Shown: piece after piece, positions 27,096-40,172 of the stretch
Layout of the letters: every line of letters begins with the position of its first letter
Numbering within the stretch: the stretch's first letter is position 1
NCBI GenBank assembly: GCA_036172665.1
Contig: CM069872.1
Span: forward strand, 38,178,101-38,242,100
From: Prosopocoilus inquinatus
Taxonomy: Eukaryota > Arthropoda > Insecta > Coleoptera > Lucanidae
Direction of reading: 5' to 3'
DNA length: 64,000 nucleotides
Program-made: the position numbers and the translations under genes
The notes under the pieces: model-generated
Seen by the model: the letters and a program-made list of their open reading frames with translations, nothing else
Database searches by the model: none
Told to the model about the DNA's origin: nothing

Positions 27096-27243
27096 CCGTC
27101 TCGCGCAAACAGATCTATTTTTAGCATCAGTACACCACTTTGCCACCTTCACAGAACATGACTGGAGACTACTCGATCATTCTAGTATGTTAGAGCAACA
27201 GAGGGCTAAGTGTTATTTGATAGACAAGCTCATTACATTTGTG
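27096..27243 (+). other. Exon-like open segment of unknown origin
   Basis: A 49-codon open stretch lies between a plausible acceptor (TACTGTTACAG, ending 27,095) and a consensus donor (GTAAGT at 27,244). The peptide has a natural-looking composition (ASVHHFATFTEHDW, SSMLEQQRAKCYLIDK) unlike the low-complexity frames nearby. No family was recognised and no partner exon was found. It could be an orphan exon, a domesticated transposon fragment or chance. Confidence 0.25.
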
Positions 27244-27639
27244 GTAAGTCGCAGCTTATACTTAAAGTATTCTGAAATTTAACGACTATAATTTGTGAAC
27301 CGCAAATTCGTAACAATACTATACGCCTAATTTGTAACAATAAATAAATAATAATAATAAATGAAGTTTAAACAGACACTGTTAAAATTGGAAATAACGC
27401 TCAACGTTTAATTATCGTTTGATGGCTTCAGAGTAAAAATAATATTCTATTCTTGAAATATTCATAGAAAACCCCGTAATGGCATGTATGATCGAAATAG
27501 GGGATTCACAAATGAATAAGAGTGCAACTAGCTTATCGTACGTGGTAAAATGCGCCGCAGTTTTGTCAGTACACATTGTTTTTGAAGAAATATTTACACT
27601 AGAACATTCTAGACTCGATTCAAAAGGTCGAACAATTCA

Positions 27640-27835
27640 TTCTGTTGGATTTATCCAAAAGAACATCGATTCTACATTCGATTTTTTTCGAGTCCGTGAA
27701 TCAAGGGAAAAAAATCAATTCAATACTTCCATTCGAATCGATGAAACGGTTCAATATAAAAATCATTCGGTTCGATTTTTTTCCGAATCGTGAATCGCTT
27801 CAAGAAAAAAATCAATTCGATAATAATAATCGATT
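27640..27835. repeat. Degenerate tandem repeat with CGATTTTTT/GAATCG motifs
   Basis: Two diverged direct copies of about 110 bp, each containing TTCGATTTTTTTC, a GTGAATC and a run of AAAAAAATCAATTC. The overlapping short plus-strand frames here arise from the repeat and are not called as genes. Confidence 0.45.
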
Positions 27836-28366
27836 TTTTGCACAGGCCTACTCGGAAATTGTTGAAAACCCTATATTTTCCGGCTCTGTCTCTTTTCATC
27901 TCTAATTTTGATTTTATTCATTTACTTTTTATCTCCTTCGAGTTTCTCGGCACCTCTACTTTCAATTTTCATGTTGGTTTGGTAGTTTTTAATTTTTGTC
28001 AAAGCGAATTTATTCTGACCTTTTGATTCTTTAAATTCCTTGATTCCTAATTTCATATTGCGTTGCTTTACATTCTTTTATTTTCTTTCATCCCATCGCT
28101 TTGTATCTTGTTACAGAAATTTATTGCTTATTTGTATGGTTCGTTCATTTTCAGATTTTTTTTGCAAATCTTTTATTTTGCATTTCTTATTGTTACCACA
28201 GTACTTCCTGTGCATTCTCTTTTGCCTTTCATGTCTGGCATTTATTTTTTCACTCTTTTTTAATTATTAAATAAAAATTATAATCTAAATTGGAAATTAA
28301 AGCAAACAATTAATAAAAAATACCTGGCATTAGTATTATCTGTTACTAATTTAGTTAAATGAGTTA

Positions 28367-28630
28367 GGTCCGATTTTTTCACCTCTTGATGAATTTATTT
28401 GTCAGATGATATCCTCCGAAAGTATTACCGATACAATGGGGTCTAGGGCCCGATTTCTTCGCCTCCTGATAAATTTATCTGCGGAGTATTATCAATTAAT
28501 AATTAACCATTGTATCGATAATAGTTTCCGAGGATATTACCTGATAGATAAATTTATCAGGAGGTGAAGAAATCGGGCATTAGGATAATACCTGGCAGAT
28601 AAATTTATCAAGAGATGGAAAAATCGCGCG
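28367..28630. mobile_element. PIF/Harbinger-type MITE with a second copy nested inside
   Basis: The outer element has ends GGTCCGATTTTTTCACC and the complement of GGAAAAATCGCGCG, flanked by TTA at 28,364-28,366 and 28,631-28,633. Inside it, 28,446-28,579 is another copy of the same family with ends GGGCCCGATTTCTTCGCC and the complement of GAAGAAATCGGGC, flanked by CTA and TTA. Both copies carry the GATAAATTTATC inner palindrome, so one element has transposed into its relative. Confidence 0.72.
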
Positions 28631-28634
28631 TTAG

Positions 28635-31600
28635 AGTTGTTTGACACCATTTGATTAGAGATTTGATATGAAAAATATAGAAAAAACCATTGAACGTTTA
28701 CTGTGATAACCTCTTGCTTTGTGCAAAATTTTGTACAAAATCTTGCTTGGTGTCAAACGGGTCTTAGGTTAAAAAAAAAAACAACACTATTGGATATAAA
28801 AGATAACCTTGAAGTCGAGCTACGTAAGTTTCAAAAACATAAAATATTAAGTAATCGTTTTGAAAGTAAATGGGGAGTAATTAGAGAAGAATTAGGAAAG
28901 AAACTAGCAATTGAATGAAAGTAAATCACCGACCGAGGCGACGCGACGATAAAATAAATGTTTTTTATTTCATAAAATAAAAAATAATTAACACTTGCGT
29001 AGGCAACACATATTACAGTCCAAAAGAAACTGAATTATCTGTGTTTGCGCCAATTGCAAAAACAATAAATCGTTATTTTATGGGAAACAAACAAGTTATA
29101 AATAACTGGAATGTTTAAATTGTTCTCATCTCCACAATTAACTGATGCAACTTCCCACAATAATACAAAACAAGCGATACAATCTGTATTAATGTGGTAA
29201 AAACGCAAAAACAGAAAAACAAGAACATATATAAATTACAATAATAAGCAAAAATATGTAAATTTATCTCATTTTTGTTATGCGCTGTGAAAGAAAGAAA
29301 TCAAAATTTATTTCACTTTTGTGTGGTCAGGCCCGCCGCAGTCTGCGGTCCAGATTGTGCGAAATATAAATAACTAAAAATCACTTGCTTTTGGTTAAAA
29401 GCTACCAAGCAATAATAATTATTTAAAACCAGTTTCTTTGCAAATTTTAACTGAATTTGCATTTTTTAATTGTTCACGAAAGAGCGCCAAAATATGATTT
29501 GCACAAGGGCGCCAAAATGTACGTTGCGCAAGGGCGCCCGACGTCCTAGCGGCGAGCATGTACGTGATATAGGCAACTCAAGAAACATGGGCACAAAATC
29601 GAAGGCATAACTATAAATCAATTGAATTTTATTTGACAAAAGTTAAAAGGTATATAATTAACGTGAACGTATCATTTTTAAGAATAAGAAAAAAATAATA
29701 ACTCGGCCAAGGAAACAGCAAGTTATTATCACATACGCCGTTTAATTGACTGACTCAAATCTGATACCTAATTAACAATTTCAATAATTAAAATAACGAA
29801 TGCATTATACTACTTTGTAGTACTGCGGTTTTTCATGGAAGTGAATAAAAATTATCACAAGCTATCACAAGCATTGTGTCTGACTGGAAGATAAATGTTA
29901 TTGTACACTCAACACCCACTGTGAAAATTATCACTGCAAATAAATACATTAATCTGTATTATGAATACAAAGTACGCTGATTGCTTGTTTGTCCGAAAAC
30001 AACATCTAAAATAAACGCACTTTTCAAAACAGATCTGATCGAAATTAGACAAGGCGCTCAGTGCAATTTAAAATTAATTCTAAAGGGCCAGAAAATTTAA
30101 AAAAAAGCAGTGTAACTGTCTAGTTGTGACTGTAACAATAAGAAAAAATAACATACCGGTCTTTGTTATAAAGTGAGAACATAGGAGATGAAACAGACCT
30201 TTGTAGCCTCTAGTCCCACCCCTCCCCTGTTTATACAATCATAATAGACTAGGAAAGTAAACGTCACAGAAGGCGGAGCTGAGTCGTTTACTATCTTTGT
30301 CTAATAAATCAGACCTGTGTCGTAAATTACTGTCGCTGTAATGCCAAAGTTGACCTGAACGTAACCTAACATTTAAAAATGTTAAGACAAAGAAAATGCT
30401 TAACAAACTCATTGTATGGTTTCCAGGAGACATTTTTTTTAATTTTGTTTTGTTAGGTTATGTTTATTAATGGTTTGTTGATCTGCAGCTGAACTAAGTT
30501 CAGACAAGCATTTTGTACATTTTTTAAAAGCAAGTAAATTAACTAATTACTTGCAATAAGAACAACTAAAATAATTTTATTGAAGCTTTTCATCCTAAGT
30601 TTTAGTGGCAAGCAAAAGATTACATAACAGCTCTCTGTGAAGCGAGTATTTTCAGTTTATTTGACGTAACACATGCACTTTTACAGTCCAATAGACCCCG
30701 TTTCAAATTTCGCGCCAGCTTTAGGACCGCCCACTTTCCTAATCTGTTCCGATCTTCAATCTGTTTGATTCAACAAGAAAAATTCAAAGTATAACATTAA
30801 ATAATGATTTAATAATTCATTTCAAGTATTTTTATCGCACTTTAAAGCTTCGAGTTGCTAGCTTACTGAAGATTTAAAATAGTGAAAATTAAGGAACCGA
30901 AACGAGAATTTTAAAAATCGAATAGAAAATATCTGGGGGGGATAAAATTACAAATTCGTTTCGTAAACTCTCACACGATAAGATCATGTGACTTTACGCA
31001 AAAAGAAGAGAAATTACCTGAAATAGCTTTTGTAAGAAAATGTACATAGTCGACAATTCAAGGAATTGAAAAACCAGAATAAGAAGACAACGGTTTAACT
31101 ACCTAAAGACAAGGACAGGAAAAGAGGCGAATGATTAATAATTCCAAGTCTGATTTAATTTCATTGCGTAGTACTTATACCGTGTAATTCCCATCATAAT
31201 AAGCCGGCTACTGAGGTATTCGAATAACCTTGAGTGAAACTGCTACTACAGTGAAGCAAAGCAGAACAAAAATGAAAATTCCACTTTAAGTAAATAAGAG
31301 GACCAAAATTTGAAAAGTGTTACAGATTGCGAAGTTGACCCTTACTGAAACCACACCTGCCTCTTTTACAATTCAAAATATGTACAGATTCAAAATGTCA
31401 AATGCATTAAGCACGAAGAAAAAAATAATAACGAACTGGTGCCCCTAGATGTAAAAAAAAGAGGTAGATGCGATTCATACCTATGTACGAGTTGAATCTG
31501 GTGCAAAAAAAGAACAGGCTCGCGGGAAGTCCAAGACTCCGCTGACGTCCTTCGACGACCAGACGGAGTTGGTGGTATGGCAGAGAAAGAAAAAATATTT

Positions 31601-31700
31601 GCTCACCAATATTCGGTTTTAATAAATAATACCAGCCATACGAACGTGTTAGTGTGGTACGTAGCGTTAATGTGAAAGCATTGTCGGGTATCACATCACA
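28635..31700. other. Gene-free interval
   Basis: No coding gene is supported. A two-copy tandem repeat of about 26 bp (GCGCCAAAAT...CAAGG) is at 29,485-29,535. The last 100 bases before 31,701 are the presumed promoter and leader of the signal-peptide exon that follows. The frame at 31,407-31,706 on the minus strand overlaps that exon and has no domain. Confidence 0.35.
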
Positions 31701-31774
31701 ATGCATGCTTACGGTGCGGCGTGCGTGTTCTTAATTCTCATATTTTGCCAAGAAATCTATACTTTGAAATGTAA
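31701..31774 (+). CDS. Tsf3: Signal-peptide exon, proposed first exon of the transferrin gene
   Basis: ATG at 31,701 opens a 24-codon segment with a hydrophobic core (VFLILIF) followed by a polar stretch, a typical secretory signal peptide, ending in overlapping donors: GTAAGT at 31,771 (phase 1) and GTAAGC at 31,775 (phase 2). The transferrin body begins at 41,736 with an exon needing phase 2 and lacks its own signal peptide, and no other gene lies between. Use of the second donor joins the two in frame. The join leaves only three residues between the first two cysteines, where the second lobe of the same protein has nine, so a very short exon may be missing in the 10-kb intron. Linking these exons is inference; a cDNA would settle it. 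Confidence 0.45.
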
Positions 31775-32605
31775 GTAAGCCCTCTCTTATGTAACTTTAA
31801 ACTCTACCTTTTTTTTTTAATTCTTTTGTTGATCTTATTTCTGGTGGTCTTACTTCTTCAAAATGTTTTTTGCCCACCGAACCAAAAACCGGCTTTAAAC
31901 AGATTAGTGTGCCAGCCAGGACTCTTATTTTCAGGATTTTAAGACTAGGTCAAAAAAACTCTTTCATCATGTGCAATACAATGATCATATTAGATGAAAT
32001 TAATTAATTAATAATTTATTCATTCATCGTTTTACGTGGAAGCTAACAAACTAAAATTTGTACAAATTTTACGTGTTAAGTAATTCTTAAATTCGTCAGC
32101 AACATAAACTTCAAAAGGCCATAGGCCTAAAGCGTTTCGATGAAAGAGAAAGTATTATTGCATTAAAAATCCAGTTTGTTGAAATACCAATTTTGGCGTA
32201 TGTGACAATGATTGACTCCATGAAATGTAGTATTCATTAGAAACAAGGTCTAGTATTTATTTAGTATGTTATCACAGCAAGACTAAGTAGCTATTTGTAA
32301 TAATAAATTCCGGTAATTTACATTTAAATTTGTGTCGTAATAATTGGCATAATTTAGTTCGTATAAGGACGAAAAATAATACTCCTAGTAATTTCGTACC
32401 CAATGGATTCTAATTTTAACACACTTATACGTACGTCGTTATTTTTTCAAAATTTTTACTTTTACATCAGGAAAAACCAGGAAACTACACAAACGCAACT
32501 CTAAACATACAGAGAAATAAACGCTCATTTTAGCTATGGATTATTATTTCATGAATTTCTTGACAAATTATTTGAAATTTTCGTAAATATTCTATAAACT
32601 CTTGA

Positions 32606-32692
32606 GTATACTAGCCTGCATTTTATGAGGTCGCAGTTTCTCGTTTAAACTGCATTATAAAGTGCGACTTCATAAAATGCAGGATAGTATAC
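32606..32692. mobile_element. 87-bp palindromic MITE
   Basis: Arms GTATACTAGCCTGCATTTTATGA and the complement TCATAAAATGCAGGATAGTATAC mirror each other almost perfectly, with GCAGTTT/AAACTGC in the inner stem. The whole unit would fold into one hairpin. The superfamily cannot be assigned; the termini fall in TA-rich sequence. Confidence 0.65.
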
Positions 32693-34439
32693 ATGGTACA
32701 GTTTTTATTAAGTTCTCCAAATAAATGATTAACTTCATATGTATGAACTACAGAAAATTAAATTAAAAAAAAATAAATAAAACAACCCAAAGCACAAATA
32801 CATTTACAACGTGGTAATCAGTTACAAATAAATTTTCAAAAAAAAATGTATTTTATTTCAAAAAAAACTGTAGGCAATGAACACATACAGGGTGATTCTT
32901 AATAAACCTGACAAAATAAAACCAGTTAAAGAATCCTTGTCACAGATCACGGAAAATGTGGATGAATTATAAATTCTACTGGGACTACGTATGTAACGGA
33001 ACCAATGATGTAGAAAGTGTCTATAAAATAATTCCTATTTAATTTATTTTATTTTTGGATTTTGGATTTTAGAAATAGAAAACGTAAATAATGATTCTTT
33101 TATACTAAAACCGGCAATATATGTTCCAATAATTTCACGCAAAAATTCATGTAAACATGTGTGTATAAATTCATGAATTGTAATTCGCAATACACGTTTT
33201 AATTATATTAATAAAAAGATGTTGCGCTAAATAGTAATTTAGAATGTTAATGTTGGTGAAAATGGTAACTCATTAATGCTTCTAACTTCAAGTTATTTTC
33301 TTTGAATAGCTGGGAATGTTGGATTATGTTATCAAGGGTATCATCCAAACGGAGAGCACTTGGTTATCAATGATTAAACTATCTTGAAGCTAAAATTATT
33401 TATAAACATATACCCACATGAACTAGCTGAAGTCGTTCTTCATTCATCTGAGTCAACAGCCAACAGCAACAATCAAAGTCACTAGAATTTACTAAAATTT
33501 CACGTCAAAAACCTTGAAAAATAGAACTTGCTCTGTGTTGTCAATTTTACAAGTATAAATTCACGTAATTCTTTTTTCTCGCTATACACGTTGAAAAATA
33601 GGTTTTGTCGTAAATTACATGTAAATTTCATGCAATTTATGATCATGTATTGCCGGCTTAAGAGATGTGATTCAAAACATATTAAAAAGATTTACACTTT
33701 GCGTAAAAAAATTGAAGATGCTTTGAATATGTTTTACATTAAATTTTTAGTCATTTTTTAAAATTCAATTTTTCCTGAATATTTTTCGTTTCTAGTTAAA
33801 AAGTTAATTTTTAGAAAACATGTAAATCGATTTAATATGTTAATGGTAAAATTTTATTTATTGTTATTTTATTTAAAACCAAAACTTCGTTTATTTTTTG
33901 GGTATCCGACGCTCAATTGTTTGTGAATATCTGTAGCAGTACTGAAATAAATTCTACAACTTTTTTTATCCTTTTTTTCTCTCTAAAAAAAAATAAAATA
34001 AAAAATTAAGCCGTAATTACTTTGACATATTAGTTTTACATACATGTAGTCTTATTAGAATTTTATTTCGAATCGAAAAAAAATACGTGTTCCATTCAAA
34101 AAAAATTAAGCTTAGTTTATATCTCTTTTATCCCACTATCAATTGTTTTTCTGTGACCACACAGAGAAACTTTGAAATAGTTCCTTTAAGTTTTGTATTA
34201 AGCATTTTTTCCCAAAATCAAAAATAAACGAGCTAAAGGGGGTAGGCATTCTCGCGTAGTCACCCTGTACCCTAAACGCCGACTATGAAATAAAATAAAA
34301 TGGGACGTTTTATACCGGGTTTATTTTACTAATGAGAACTCCACTTTATTATTTTAATTATTAACGAATACGAAAAACTTTAAAAATGACCTTATGCGGA
34401 TTTTTATGTAGATTTGATTCATGCTAACAGTTCAGTAGT

Positions 34440-35250
34440 AGCGTTTTATATACACAGGATGAGCAAAAAAAAAGTTTCCTATATAGAACACCCTATATAT
34501 TGTGTCCCGGATAATATTTCCAGCATGAGTATCTCGCATATAAGAGATACGAATTCAGTTAAATTAGATAATTATTCCTAAGCATTTGAGAAGTTAGAAA
34601 CTGCTTTGAAGTTGCGAAAGTTCTATCGGATTCGGAAGTTATGGCCAAAAAAAACAAAAAATTTCCAATTTATTTTTTTTGTAATAACTTTCTTTGTCGT
34701 AATAGATACTTTATTTCTGATTGCACTTTCCTAATGCACTTTTTGACGTAGAATTTAAATATCATTTAAATTTTATTTTTACCTTCCCGTCTTTGAGTTT
34801 TAAGCTTTTGAGTAGCGTTTTATATACACAGGATGAGCAAAAAAAAAAATTTCCTATATAGAACACCCTATACATTGTGTCTTTTTCTCGTTAATAAATA
34901 AAGTAGTAATAGTAAAGCAGAATAAGTAAATAAAAAATATCTTACCACAATAAGTTTAATCTGTAGTACTATTTTCCTGTTAACTCTTTGGTCATGAAGT
35001 TATTTATTTATTTATTTAGGACATACACCTACAGGTTAATATTAAACCTAATTATATGTTCTACTAATTAAAATTTAATTATTGGGTGTTGAATGTTGAA
35101 AATTAAAACCTGATTTATTAGCTAAAGTTGCAGAACACAATTATTATCCCTCGCCCTTTTTTTTAATAAATAGATTAGTTAATTAATAATAGTAAAGGAG
35201 AATAAGTAAATAAAAAAATTACTGCCGCAATAAGTTTAAATCTGCAGATA
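34440..35250. repeat. Two interleaved direct duplications
   Basis: A segment of about 66 bp (TAGCGTTTTATATACACAGGATGAGC and the following AACACCCTATA) occurs at 34,440-34,505 and again at 34,812-34,881. Next to it, about 85 bp (AATAGTAAAG...GAATAAGTAAATAAAAAA...CAATAAGTTTAA) occurs at 34,889-34,975 and 35,163-35,250. No coding content. Copies look recent, with only a few mismatches by eye. Confidence 0.6.
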
Positions 35251-37071
35251 CGTATTTCAACAGTTAAGCTGCCATCTTAAATAAACTCATTCACAACTTG
35301 AAAATCATGGAATCTTTGGTTGGCATTTGATATGAGCCAGAGGATACCCGGCTCGCCAAATTTCAAGTGGAAGTGAAGATTTGGCAAGGAGAGTATTCTA
35401 ATATTCAATACCTACTGAATCCTATCTATATTGAATACTGAATAGTGAGTAATAAATACAACAGTACCTACTGAATACCTATTTCGGATGTAAACTTATT
35501 ATGGTGACAGTTTTTTTTTTTATTTACTTAATAGTTAAATAAATAAATAAAAAGTTGCAGATTTCCTTCAAAAGTTTATTCTTCTGCTTTTACTTGTTTA
35601 GTTCCAGAGCCAGATATTTCGTTAATTTCGAATTTAAATAATTAATTACAACAAATAGTAATTTTAATACATATTTACTTTTTCTGATTCTTCCTATTTT
35701 ATTTTCTCATTTTATAATTTGATCTATTCCGTGTTTGTTCTGTTTCTATTATATTCTCTTCAGACTTTTTTTTTATTTTATTCTTTATTTGTAAATGCTA
35801 AATTGTTTAAATAATATGAATTACAGTGTGTCAAAAGAAAATTTAAATACTATTTTTGTTACTTAAATAATTATTTTGATACTACTTGTTAAAAATAGTG
35901 ATACATGTAGCGAATTTGGGTCTCACTAGTTGCCACATTTTCAAAAAGAAAGTTTTTAAAATAGTTAATTTTACAAAAAAAATAATAATAGCAATAAATT
36001 TAAGGTCGCCCCCTACATCCATATAATCGCCAGAAGGCTGGACTTCAATATCCTGGGTCCTCTCTGAAATGTGATTAGAATGAAAGCTTTCAGAGTCTAT
36101 ACAGGGTGGTTCTAAATTCCGTGGACATGGCTTAAGCACAGATTCCTGACCTCATAATAAGACGATTTCGTAGACGTATCATTCTACGGTTTAAAATTAT
36201 TTTGAAATTAGGAATATTATTCATTTTTAAATTTTTAATTAGGACTTCAAATGTTCTTTCCTTCAAGATCACTTAAAAAACATCTTCTGTCTTCATCAAC
36301 TGTTTCAAAAATATGCGATTAGACTGCAAGAGCAAAATATGCGCACAGAAGTACAGGAAAAAAATTTAAGCTGAAAAAATTTAACTTGAAAAATTCCCCC
36401 TTAAGGAATTAGGAACCTTTAAATAATACTCCTATTTCTTTGTTTTTAAGAATATTAGTTTAAATCAGGATTGTCATGTCTAGGGAATTTTCTCTAAATC
36501 TAAGGAATTCAGAGGTCTTAAAGGAAAAAAGGAAATTTATGTTTTTGCTCAAAATCTAGGGAAAATTGATCAAAATTCTTCAAAAGATAGATACTCCTAT
36601 TATTTAAGTAAAAGAAATAATAATATAAAAGTTTTGATGCTGCGTCTATTAGCGCAAGACTTACTTATTACCCTTTATTACACTGCACTATGCTGAGCTG
36701 GGAAAACCACCATATGTTACAAATTGTAAATATTACAAACACGAAACGGGATTTTAAAAAAATACTTCAACATAAAACCAAAATGAGAAATTAAAATTTA
36801 TACCACAAAGTAAGTAGCGGTAGCTAATTAATATAGGGATAGAACTCACAATTAGTTTTATTTTTGTACTGTTTATATTAGATATATTTGTATGTATATT
36901 TAAAATTTCATTTTTTGACAATTTTAAATTTTATTGGTTTTTATACATACTGTTTACAATGTTTATGTTTTTGATGATTATATTTTTTGTTAAATACTCG
37001 TACAATAAAAAAAATTAAGGGACGTGTTTTTTTATACTCGCCCCGTTTTGGTAATTTATAAGTTGCCTTTA

Positions 37072-37202
37072 GGCCCGGTTTTTCAATCACAGGTTAACCC
37101 CCCTAACTCTCGGTTTATTTCCATGGTAACAAGTACGAAGACAATTGTTTCCATGGCAATAAACTGAAGGTTAAAGTTAACTTGTGATTGAAAAACAGGC
37201 CC
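37072..37202. mobile_element. PIF/Harbinger-type MITE (GGCCCGGTTT end), copy 1
   Basis: 131-bp palindrome with ends GGCCCGGTTTTTCAATCAC and the complement of GTGATTGAAAAACAGGCCC, flanked by TTA on both sides (37,069-37,071 and 37,203-37,205). Inner stem has GGTTTATT/AATAAACT and CCATGG on both arms. Confidence 0.75.
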
Positions 37203-37755
37203 TTAAAGCTAGGGAAATCTAGGGAATTTTGAAACATAAATCTAGCTAATTTGCAAGATTTCATCTGGCAACCCTGGATTAAATACCTACGTAAATATAT
37301 TTCAGCAAATATTTGTGTTTAAAAAAAAACTGATTAGGTTTTTAAAAAATGAATCGCTTAAACGTTATCCCACATGTTTGAGTCACCTAAATATTTTCTT
37401 GGAACTACAAATTTGCTCACGGTCCCAAATAGAACTCAAACAGTACAACATCCAAAGGGTGCTCGAAAATTTCATTTTGTAATCAAAACCGACTTGCAAG
37501 AAATTGTTAAGTTCGTATATTTTCAAATTTGGTAAAAGCATTATTCGACTGCTTTACATGAGATGGCTTACTTTTAAGCAGCAAACTGGTTGAGTGATTT
37601 AGCTATTTATCATTCCTCACACAATTTTTGATCAGAAAATGGCCGCGCGATGTTGCCAATTATTAAACAAAACTGAACAATTTATAAGATTCACGCAATT
37701 TGTTACATGCGAAAAAAAATGCTTTTAAAAACAAAAAAAAATCCAAATATATTTA

Positions 37756-37879
37756 GGCCCGGTTTCACCATCACAGTTTAACTTTAAGCTCCGTTTTATT
37801 TGGAAACGATTATCCTTGCAATTGTTATCGTGGGAATAAAGCGAAGTTTAAAGTTAAACTGTGATGCTGAAACCGGGCC
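37756..37879. mobile_element. PIF/Harbinger-type MITE (GGCCCGGTTT end), copy 2
   Basis: 124-bp palindrome: GGCCCGGTTTCACCATCACAG on the left, mirrored by GTGATGCTGAAACCGGGCC on the right, with exact TTA duplications at 37,753-37,755 and 37,880-37,882. The stem continues through GTTTAACTTTAA/TTAAAGTTAAAC. It lies 550 bp from copy 1 and is better preserved. Confidence 0.82.
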
Positions 37880-40172
37880 TTAGACTGTAAGTAAGCAGTC
37901 AGTTTAAATTTAGTGGGTATTTTAATTGAATAAATATATGTAGAATGGGAAGGACAAAGTTTGCTGTTCACATTTACCTAATTAACGGTTACACAAATAA
38001 AATGGTTTGCGTCTTATTTGGTCTAAAAAAAAAAATATCGTATACACTTTCACTTTTTACAGACACGCGATCATCAGGTTTCTCGAAGACAACAAAGTAT
38101 TTTTTACTATGACATTGACATTAAGAACCATCGCTTATGTGACATATTCCTTGTTGCTTTAATCATCATGCAGTGTCTCTAAGCAAAGTATAGCCAAAGT
38201 ATATACATGCGCTGGAACAGGTCTTTTTCGATAAAAACAACCTGAAGACCTTCATGAATATGCACAGAAAAACCGTACCACCACATATGTATGTAAGTAT
38301 TTCTGACAAAGTAAACGGGATGAGCCATTTAATGCGAAATACAGGCAGCGGCAATTATCATGAGGAAATTTCCAAGAAAATTTAGATAATTATAACTACT
38401 GCAATTAACTTCGTGCTAATCACATGGTGTATTTAGATACAACTAATACACATATTTGGATAATTTAACTTAGTACGATAAACACGTTCTACGACTATCG
38501 GTTTCGCTTTGGTAAAATTGAGGTCATTATCAAGTCCACTCGATTATGACAATTTATGTATGGGTATTCAAAGGACGTCACATTCTTTCTGCAATTCTTA
38601 CAAATCTACGAATAGAAAAATCTAATTTATTCCGTCCCACTTTATAACCATACTTAACTATTACTCATGGAGAGGCTCATTTAGAATATTGTTGCCTTCT
38701 TCATTAAAGAATAATTTACTGTAATACTCGGCAAAGGTCAGGAAGCAGTGGCATTGTTTCTAGGTCGTTAGATTCCGTACGTAAACATGTCATTCTAAGG
38801 TTTAGAATTATTTCTTATTATATACCGGTTGTTGAATAAACATAAATAAATCGCAAATAACAAATAAAGCCCAAGTAATTAAAGATAAGATTGAAATTTA
38901 CGAAGTGCGAACAGTATTATGTTTAGATTAGGACAGAGTGGGCTAGAGCGTACAAAGGCACAATCTCCTTGCCCAGGCTCTCACTTTTCAACAACAACCA
39001 GTATATAAATTCTTACATTTGCATAACTCTTGAAATATTTATTGCGTTGTAATTGTCTCACACATAATTTTTACATAATTTATTTACGTAACTAATCACT
39101 TTCAATTAATTACACTGTTTAAAAAGCTGCGTTTATTATTATTTTTTTTTAATAATAATATTACTGTTTCATATACCCGAGTTAAAACTAGCTGAATTAA
39201 AATCGGTGAAATTTTTTATTTTGATGTGAATTAAGCAAGAATTTTTGTAATTATTACGGACTTTTACTTCAACAAAAACTGTATCAAAACGTAACCTTGT
39301 TGAAATTACCGTGGAATCCGCTCGCATTATAAAAAAACACACATTTCCAAAAAGAACCGATTCGTTCCAGGATAAGCAATTACGCTTGATTTACATAAAG
39401 CGTGAGCATTTCTGTTTGTTTAAAAAACTCATTAGCGAGTGGGAGCCGGTAGATTAATTGCTACCAGGTACAACAGCACAATATTTGTTCTGGGTTGATA
39501 AATTCTTGTAAATAATTAAATTTGGGGAATTTCGAGTTTTGCAAACCGGCGACATGTGGTAAATCCAAACATGCACGACTGCTTTATTTATTGCATGTCC
39601 ACACGTATGTGAGTTACCTTGATAAAACCAGAATACTTTTGACTCACACTCACGCAGATAAAGATTTTCTGTAAATTGAGGTAATTTGTGGTTTTCAAAT
39701 TGATATTGTGAAACATAATGAAACCACGTGATAACCAGACCTAGGCGGATTAAGCGGAAGGTTTCGTTAAATATACGAGAAACTACTAATATGCTGAAGT
39801 GATCATAGTCGCAAAAAGTTCGATTCTTTAGCGCGTCTGGCCTGTAAAAACAAAATAATAAACTAGTTGAAGCCCGAGAAGTCTATGCGGCATGCAATAA
39901 CCACTACAGTTCTGGTCGACTAGATATAAAACTTGTTTACATAACCGAAACATTCCCAAATTAACAGGCATTCTTTTTGCAGTGACGGCGCTATAATTGA
40001 TATGAATTAAATGTATTATGCCAGTCTTTTTAAAAGTTACATTAAAGAATTTTAATGTTTTCATAATTATTAATTTGAAAGAAACTATAAAGGCAATTCT
40101 GTTACACACGTAATTTAGATTAAACGGTTGCTTCTGATACATTGAGCGTGAGGGTTAGAGTACCTCGGGCAT

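Noticed and set aside
28040..28270. Hydrophobic Phe/Leu-rich plus frames resembling membrane proteins
   Set aside because: They arise from a T-rich tract; several frames overlap and all look equally hydrophobic.
32886..34269. A single 1.38-kb transposon with TACAGGGTGA/TCACCCTGTA ends
   Set aside because: Only the outer ten bases are complementary; the inward sequences do not match and no target duplication is seen, so the two ends may be unrelated.
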